Position numbers and translations under genes: made by a program. From Eubacteriaceae bacterium (lineage in GTDB: Bacteria; Bacillota; Clostridia; Eubacteriales; Eubacteriaceae), in the NCBI GenBank assembly GCA_030156895.1, contig JASGLP010000016.1:1-53513 (forward strand): DNA of 53,513 nucleotides, in the 5' to 3' direction. Within the stretch, counting starts at the first letter, position 1; the number at the start of each line of letters is the position of its first letter. Shown here one piece after another: positions 48,734-53,513 of this stretch. The notes under the pieces are model-generated. The model saw nothing but the letters and a program-made list of their open reading frames with translations. It had not been told where the DNA came from and made no database searches.

Positions 48734-50461
48734 ATGGATAGAAAGATTGTTACTTTGGTGCCAAAATCCAGTCAGTTCAGCCTGAAAGAGTGGCTTGTAA
48801 ATTACCAGTTTCCACTGATCATTGGCCTTTTGCTCTTGATTCGTTTTGTACTGGTTTTAGGCATGCCGATTTTTGCTCATGCCGGAGCCGGTCATGATGA
48901 TCGGCTGATGATTGGCTTTGCCGATTCCATTTTGAACGGTGACTGGCTGGGTCAATATTCGGAAATGACTTTAATTAAAGGCGTCATGTTTCCGCTCTTA
49001 CTGGCTTTTAATCGGTTGGTGGGAATTCCCTATGTTTTGGGTATGACGGCTCTTTATGCAGCCGCCTGTCTGTTTTTTGTTTTTGTCATGAAAGACCTTG
49101 TTGCATCAAAAAAGTTTCTGCTGCTGTTATTTGCTTTTCTTTTGTTTAATCCGGTGTCATTTGCCGATGAAACCTTTTTTCGGGTTTACCGCAATAGCAT
49201 AACAGGTGCCCAGACTCTATTAATTGTTGGCGGAATGTTTGGTCTTTATTTAAACCGAAAAGCCAAACTGAGTCGAATGATTTTTTTTGCGCTGCTAACC
49301 GGAATCAGTTTTGCTGCTTTCTGGCTGACCCGGGAAGATGGGATCTGGCTGCTGCCTTTTTTAGTGGTTGCCATTTTAATAACCATTGTTGCCATTATTC
49401 TGGAAAACAAAAAAAACTTTGGCCTGATCATCAGACGCGGTCTGATTACTGTGATTCCAATTGTTTTTCTACTTTTAGGAACATGGATTATTTCGGCTGT
49501 TAATGCTCATTATTATGGAACTTTCACGACTAACGAATTAAACGCGGATCCCTTTGCTAAAACCATCAAAATGATGTATGCCATTGAGGATCCGGTGGAA
49601 GCTGATAATGTTTCAGTGTCCCGGGAAAAGATGGCCATGATGATCGATGTGTCGCCGACTTTACAAAGTATTGAGGATGATATTAGTGAAAGTATGGATC
49701 GCTGGTCCTGGTATGATGAAGACGCAGCGGTTCGGGAAGTGGAAGACGGCTGGTTTTTCTGGAGCTTTAGAGAAGCGATCGCTGATGCGGGCTATTATGA
49801 AAATCCCCAGATGGCAGCCAGCTTTTATGAAGCTGTTTATGATGAACTATCTGCCGCTGTCGATAGCGGGCAGCTCAGTCAACGTTCCACCATGCCATCA
49901 GCTTTGATGTCGCCCTGGCGTTCGGAATATCTGCAGGAATACCCGGTAGCTATTTTAAAAACCGCCTACTATATTGTTAATTATAAAGAAGTGCATAGCA
50001 ATGTGTTGATGAGTATCGATGATGGGCAGAACGGCATTCGGTTGTTTGAAAAAATCACCGGCAATGTCGCCAATTATCCAAGTGAAGAGCAGGAAACAAT
50101 CGATCTGATAAAAGCCAGTCTTCTAAATAAGATCACCCTGATTTATAAACTAACCGGCCTGATTTTATTTTTAGCGGCAGGAATCGGCTATCTGAGGCTG
50201 TCATGGCTTCTATTGAAGAAAAAGCGCGAGGAAAAACGTTTCGAAATCTGGCTCTTGATGACGGCTATTGCGTTGAGTGTTCTAGTGCTAATTCTGGGTG
50301 TTGCCTATACCGATATTTCGGCCTATGTAGCGATTTCCTACTGGTATTTAACCGGCGCCTATCCTTTGATGATTGTTTTTGAGGGCCTGGGAGCTTATAT
50401 TTTATTCGACTGGTATCGAGAGAGAAGGAAAAAAATTGGAAAAAAGAGAAGAGGAAAATAA
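48734..50461 (+). CDS. Polytopic membrane protein, GT-C-like
   Basis: A 575-residue membrane protein. About eight helices lie before residue 260, then a long extracytoplasmic segment (about 260-465) without hydrophobic runs, then three helices and a basic tail. The first loop contains GAGHDDRLMIGFADS, an acidic pair like that of GT-C catalytic loops. No named family is recognised. It starts 5 bases after the GT2 gene and is followed 17 bases later by the SMR pair, so co-transcription is likely. Confidence 0.65.
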   Translation: MDRKIVTLVPKSSQFSLKEWLVNYQFPLIIGLLLLIRFVLVLGMPIFAHAGAGHDDRLMIGFADSILNGDWLGQYSEMTLIKGVMFPLLLAFNRLVGIPYVLGMTALYAAACLFFVFVMKDLVASKKFLLLLFAFLLFNPVSFADETFFRVYRNSITGAQTLLIVGGMFGLYLNRKAKLSRMIFFALLTGISFAAFWLTREDGIWLLPFLVVAILITIVAIILENKKNFGLIIRRGLITVIPIVFLLLGTWIISAVNAHYYGTFTTNELNADPFAKTIKMMYAIEDPVEADNVSVSREKMAMMIDVSPTLQSIEDDISESMDRWSWYDEDAAVREVEDGWFFWSFREAIADAGYYENPQMAASFYEAVYDELSAAVDSGQLSQRSTMPSALMSPWRSEYLQEYPVAILKTAYYIVNYKEVHSNVLMSIDDGQNGIRLFEKITGNVANYPSEEQETIDLIKASLLNKITLIYKLTGLILFLAAGIGYLRLSWLLLKKKREEKRFEIWLLMTAIALSVLVLILGVAYTDISAYVAISYWYLTGAYPLMIVFEGLGAYILFDWYRERRKKIGKKRRGK

Positions 50462-50478
50462 ATAAGGAGCATTGAATT

Positions 50479-50850
50479 GTGTCAAATGATAAAATTGCAT
50501 CGAATGATAAGATGACAAAGTTGCGAAACTATCTCTTCCTGCATGCAAGTCTGCTGTTTTATTCTATTGGAGGGATATTTTCTAAAAAAGCCAGTGGCTA
50601 CGATTTTTTATCCACTGAGTTTATATTGTTTTATGGTCTATTTTTAATGGTCCTGTTTGTTTATGCCATTCTCTGGCAGCAGATTTTAAAAGTTTTTCCC
50701 CTAACTGTGGCCTTTGCCAATAAAGCCATTGTTATCTTATGGGGGATTATCTGGGGATATTGGGTCTTTGGCGAAATTCTACGCTGGGGTATGATTCTGG
50801 GAGCTGCGGTGATTGTTGCCGGGATTTATCTGGTGGTCAGCGATGAGTAA
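50479..50850 (+). CDS. SMR/EamA-type small membrane protein, ArnE-like
   Basis: A 123-residue protein with four helices in the small multidrug resistance layout. The GTG follows AAGGAG. Two-gene SMR pairs of this kind include ArnE/ArnF, which flip undecaprenyl-phosphate-sugars. The stop overlaps the start of the next gene, consistent with a heterodimer. The flippase role is inferred from the flanking polyprenol-type GT2 and GT-C-like genes. Confidence 0.75.
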   Translation: MSNDKIASNDKMTKLRNYLFLHASLLFYSIGGIFSKKASGYDFLSTEFILFYGLFLMVLFVYAILWQQILKVFPLTVAFANKAIVILWGIIWGYWVFGEILRWGMILGAAVIVAGIYLVVSDE

Positions 50851-51187
50851 TTGGATGTATTTTGCTTTGTATCTGGTTTCGGTTCTGGTGGCTTCGCTTT
50901 CGCAGGTTATTCTTAAAAAGTCAGCCCTAATGAAATATGAAACACGTATCAAAGAGTATCTAAATCCTTATGTGATTGGCGCTTACGGATTTTTCTTTAT
51001 CTCAGCCTTTATGACAACCTTGGCTTACAAGGTTGTTCCCTTAACCATTGGGCCAGTCCTTGAGTCAACCGGTTATATCTACATTGGTGTTTTAAGTTTA
51101 CTTATTTTAAAAGAAAAGCTCAGCCGGCGAAAGATTTTGGGTAATATTTTGATTATTGCAGGAATTTTCATATACGCCTTTATTTAA
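50843..51187 (+). CDS. SMR-type small membrane protein, ArnF-like
   Basis: A 114-residue protein with four helices, including VPLTIGPVLESTGYIYIGVLS (core IGPVLESTGYIY) and a final LIIAGIFIYAF helix, as in SMR/EamA half-transporters. The ATG at 50843 overlaps the previous stop by 8 bases. It probably forms the flippase heterodimer with the preceding protein and ends the polysaccharide locus. Confidence 0.75.
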   Translation: MSNWMYFALYLVSVLVASLSQVILKKSALMKYETRIKEYLNPYVIGAYGFFFISAFMTTLAYKVVPLTIGPVLESTGYIYIGVLSLLILKEKLSRRKILGNILIIAGIFIYAFI

Positions 51188-51188
51188 T

Positions 51189-51246
51189 AAAAGACATTCT
51201 GTATTGGATCCAATTTCGATTGATATTCGGTATGGGATGTTTTTTT
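51189..51246 (+). terminator. Probable terminator of the polysaccharide locus
   Basis: AGACATTCTGTAT pairs imperfectly (with G-U pairs) with GGTATGGGATGT; a run of seven T follows. It lies just after the SMR stop. Confidence 0.5.
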
Positions 51247-51584
51247 ATTGCAACAATTAAAGCTATATAAATTTTGCAAAATTATATTCAGAGACAATAG
51301 TTGCACACACTTTTTGAAAAGTATCATAAAAAGATATTTGCTACAATAGATTTATAAAATTGATTTGTTTAACAGATTTCTTATTTTGAGACTTTGTAAG
51401 TGAAATTTATATACGTAAAAATTACGAATGCTAATTAACTGATTTGTTATAGTTATTGTAAGATATCTACTGGTGAAATTCTTAGTAGCACAAGCTATTC
51501 TTTGAAATTGGTGAAAAGATAAGAATAATCAAAACTATTAATCCAGTGGAAAATACTTTCAATGCATATAGAAGAGAGGTATTC
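51247..51584. other. AT-rich intergenic stretch
   Basis: About 340 very AT-rich bases without an ORF above noise. Possible promoter boxes for the next gene are present (TACAAT near 51345), but no convincing pair. The base composition is lower in GC than the neighbouring polysaccharide genes. Confidence 0.4.
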
Positions 51585-52091
51585 ATGATGGAGGATAGGT
51601 TTTGGCTTTTAGAAAATGATGATGACTTGATGTTTGATTTTGAAGTAGAAAATTCGAAAGATTTAATTTTGAAACAAAAAACGGCCATTATCAAACAAAT
51701 TTTAGAACATGATTGTTTCAGAGAGGGTAGTTTGAAATTGTACGAAAACGTAGCTGTTCAAAATCTGAAATGGACTGGTATTAAAGGTGATAAGGCCACA
51801 AGTACGGAACAAATTGATTTAGTCTTATGCAAAGAAGATTCAGTGGAATTATCCATTATATTTCAAAATGATAATTGCTATAACGTACGTAAACCAGTAT
51901 TGGAAGGAATTCATAATTTAATTCTCAAACCATTGGAAATAGGAAGCGACAATTTTGAGAGGGTGCTATCTTTGGTAGTAAATTATGTGGATAGTATTGC
52001 TGAAAATGAAATTCATAATAAGTATTTATTATCAACAATTACTTTTGAGTCAGCGATTAGAAGAAAGACTTGTGGTAATAAGTCAAGCTAA
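51585..52091 (+). CDS. Hypothetical protein of about 168 residues
   Basis: I do not recognise a family. The chain is acidic at the N-terminus (MMEDRFWLLENDDD) with a mixed alpha/beta pattern and no membrane segment. The ATG at 51585 or 51588 follows GAGAGG (51574-51579). A longer frame starts at 51546 but lacks a ribosome site. The gene is AT-rich and lies next to IS remnants, so it may be a transferred gene or part of a small accessory island. Confidence 0.55.
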   Translation: MMEDRFWLLENDDDLMFDFEVENSKDLILKQKTAIIKQILEHDCFREGSLKLYENVAVQNLKWTGIKGDKATSTEQIDLVLCKEDSVELSIIFQNDNCYNVRKPVLEGIHNLILKPLEIGSDNFERVLSLVVNYVDSIAENEIHNKYLLSTITFESAIRRKTCGNKSS

Positions 52092-52142
52092 TGTTGCAGA
52101 ATGATTATATAAATTTTGTGTAAAAAGGCATCACTTAATAAA

Positions 52143-52161
52143 CCTAATTAGATTAGGCTTT
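52143..52161 (+). terminator. Weak terminator-like hairpin
   Basis: CCTAAT pairs with ATTAGG around a three-base loop, followed by CTTTT. It lies between the hypothetical gene and the IS110 remnant. Confidence 0.35.
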
Positions 52162-52195
52162 TAAAAGGAACTACGCATCGATTTATTAATCGATA

Positions 52196-53032
52196 CTATA
52201 CACTCCTTTCCGATGCATAGAGTTGGTGGTTGCGTAGTAGCACATCCACCATGCGCACGAGTTTTCTTGCGGTAAGAACGAGGGCTCGTTTGTGCTGATG
52301 TTTAGGAACTTCATGATACTTTTTGAGATAGTATTCCCGATAAACCGGTTCATTTCGCATGACCGAGCCGGCAGCTTCGACCAGGTAATAACGAAGATAG
52401 TGGTTTCCAGTTTTGGTCATGACGGTACGTTCGGATTCAAAGTTGCCGGATTGCTTTCGCTTCCAGTAAAGCCCGGCATACTTGGCAATTTTGGCTTCGT
52501 CTTCAAAACGGTCGATCTGTCCCAACTCAGCAAGAATGCCTGCAGCATAAACGGGACCAATACCAGGGATACTCAATAGGGATTTCGATTCCGGTACGGT
52601 GGTGATCAGATGCTGAATGGCTTTATCCAATGCCTGGATTTCCTTTTTTAAGGTTCGAATCATCATGGCATAAGAAGCAAGAACAACGTCGACAGAGTCT
52701 TGCATCACTTTTCCCAACCGATAGGAGCCTTTAATGGCTTTGGAAATCGACTGGGCAAGTTTATCTGGATCACTGAAGCGACCACGACCTTTTGCCTGTA
52801 AAAAGGCGGCCAGATTTTCCAATGGCATGGCGGCTATTTCATCAAGACTCATCGAATCAGTCAGTAAGTCCATCATGGTTGAACCAAAGACGGAAGTATC
52901 AATCTCCTTAGTTAACGTATTGCACTTATAGTAGAGATTCTCAAGGAAATGCTGCTTCATTTCGGTAAGCTGACAAATCAACTGATAACGAGAACGGGTT
53001 AACCGTTGAAGTGCCATATACTTGGTCCTATG
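52196..53032 (-). pseudogene. IS110-family transposase, N-terminally truncated
   Basis: The readable 273 residues correspond to the C-terminal two thirds of an IS110 transposase: LQRLTRSRYQL, then a helical part, then the transposase_20 motif LSIPGIGPVYAAGILAELG and KIAKYAGLYWKRKQSG, with the catalytic Ser region near KTGNHYLRYYL. The N-terminal DEDD (RuvC-like) domain is missing; full-length IS110 transposases have about 400 residues. The reading frame closes at an in-frame stop at 53033, where IS3 sequence begins. The element cannot be active. Confidence 0.9.
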
Positions 53033-53401
53033 TCAAGATTTAGTTCAAATTAAAATGAGAAATATAACACTGAGATTTTAACCTGCTATTTGTAATTTTT
53101 CATTTTGCATTTTAGTAAATAGTTTTTCAAAATTATCCGGCGACATATAATTGCAATGACTGTGAATACGCGTTGTATTATAAAAGGTTTCCAGATACTC
53201 AAAGATCAGCCGGTAAGCATGGTTATAATCAAGGATTTTAAAACGATTGAGCCATTCGCGTTTAATGATGGCATGAAAGGATTCGATGCAGGCATTATCC
53301 CAGGGAAATGCCTTTTTAGAATAACTACGCTGCATTTTTGCCGTTGCTTTCTGGTATTCTTTTGAAACATACTGACTGCCACGATCACTGTTATGCCGAA
53401 T
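53031..53401 (-). mobile_element. IS3-family element remnant
   Basis: The left boundary is TGTCAAG (53031), a TG end as expected for IS3. The element is truncated at its other side near 53401. It interrupts the upstream part of the IS110 transposase gene, so it arrived after IS110. Confidence 0.65.
53078..53401 (-). pseudogene. IS3-family transposase OrfB, 5'-truncated
   Basis: About 107 codons of the C-terminal DDE integrase core. HNSDRGSQY holds the second catalytic Asp and AFPWDNACIESFHAIIKREWL (core DNACIESFHA) the catalytic Glu; the FETYNTTRIHSH-like region FYNTTRIHSHCNYMSPDNF closes the domain. An in-frame stop at 53402-53404 ends the readable part, so the first Asp and the orfA part are missing. 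Inactive remnant. Confidence 0.88.
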
Positions 53402-53416
53402 TCAGGATAACAGTGA

Positions 53417-53497
53417 CTATGCCGAAGAAAATACTATACCGAGGTTTTTTCTTATCAGTTTTAACTAATCGGTTGTTCCATAATTCTTCGGCATAGT
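53417..53497. repeat. Inverted repeat at the right edge
   Basis: ACTATGCCGAAGAA (53417-53430) is the perfect reverse complement of TTCTTCGGCATAGT (53484-53497), separated by 53 bases. It follows the broken IS3 sequence, so it may be the edge of a further mobile element that extends beyond the window. Confidence 0.6.
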
Positions 53498-53513
53498 GTT
53501 TTGACTAATCAAG

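Noticed and set aside
53206..53388. Second ORF overlapping the IS3 remnant
   Set aside because: It is an out-of-frame reading of the OrfB fragment; the true frame shows the DDE motifs.

Overview
The window looks like the chromosome of an acetogenic clostridium of the genus Acetobacterium or a close relative. The main reason is the F1Fo ATP synthase operon (14.27-22.64 kb). It carries a long V-type-like rotor gene followed by two almost identical short F-type rotor genes, the hybrid-rotor arrangement known from the Na+ ATP synthase of A. woodii, and every rotor hairpin has the Gln/Glu/Thr pattern of Na+-binding c subunits. Moderate GC, GGAGG-type ribosome sites and frequent GTG/TTG starts fit. 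No tRNA, rRNA or CRISPR array was seen.

Layout. (1) 0.37-10.02 kb: a type IV pilus locus with a major pilin, a pilin-like protein without a prepilin signal, prepilin peptidase PilD, platform protein PilC, a PilM-PilN fusion, PilO, a 754-residue PilX-like pilin with a large passenger domain, and two minor pilins. No PilB/PilT ATPase is present; these would have to lie elsewhere. (2) 10.26-14.05 kb: an ArsD-like protein, then pncB, a Sua5-type tsaC and rpiB. (3) 14.27-22.64 kb: the complete atp operon (atpZ-like, atpI, B, E1, E2, E3, F, H, A, G, D, C), closed by a strong terminator. (4) 22.79-28.09 kb: a nucleotide-sugar dehydrogenase homologue that lacks its catalytic cysteine, a phosphoglucomutase, a zinc-ribbon protein and, on the opposite strand, an LCP-family protein. 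(5) 28.39-51.19 kb: a surface polysaccharide locus with dTDP-rhamnose synthesis (rmlD, A, C, B), an ABC exporter with a Wzt-type sugar-binding domain, several GT2 glycosyltransferases, a polyprenyl-phosphate sugar-1-phosphate transferase, a two-domain autolysin, three large GT-C-like membrane proteins, two membrane-anchored polyprenol-type GT2 enzymes and a paired SMR-type flippase. (6) 51.59 kb to the end: an unknown gene and decayed IS110 and IS3 remnants.

How the parts fit. Region 5 supplies activated rhamnose, builds a polyprenyl-linked glycan, exports it, and probably decorates it outside the membrane with polyprenol-linked sugars. The LCP protein and the dehydrogenase/phosphoglucomutase pair next to it plausibly belong to the same envelope programme. 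The pilus locus is an independent surface system.

Most notable observations: (a) the V-type-like rotor subunit has four hairpins (348 residues, a 166-residue internal duplication) instead of two, with the carboxylate pattern Glu-Gln-Glu-Gln; (b) two diverged copies of a roughly 140-nt foldable element lie upstream of pilC and of rmlA; (c) the UDP-sugar dehydrogenase homologue has Asp where the catalytic Cys should be. All functional calls come from reading motifs and context; no database search was run.
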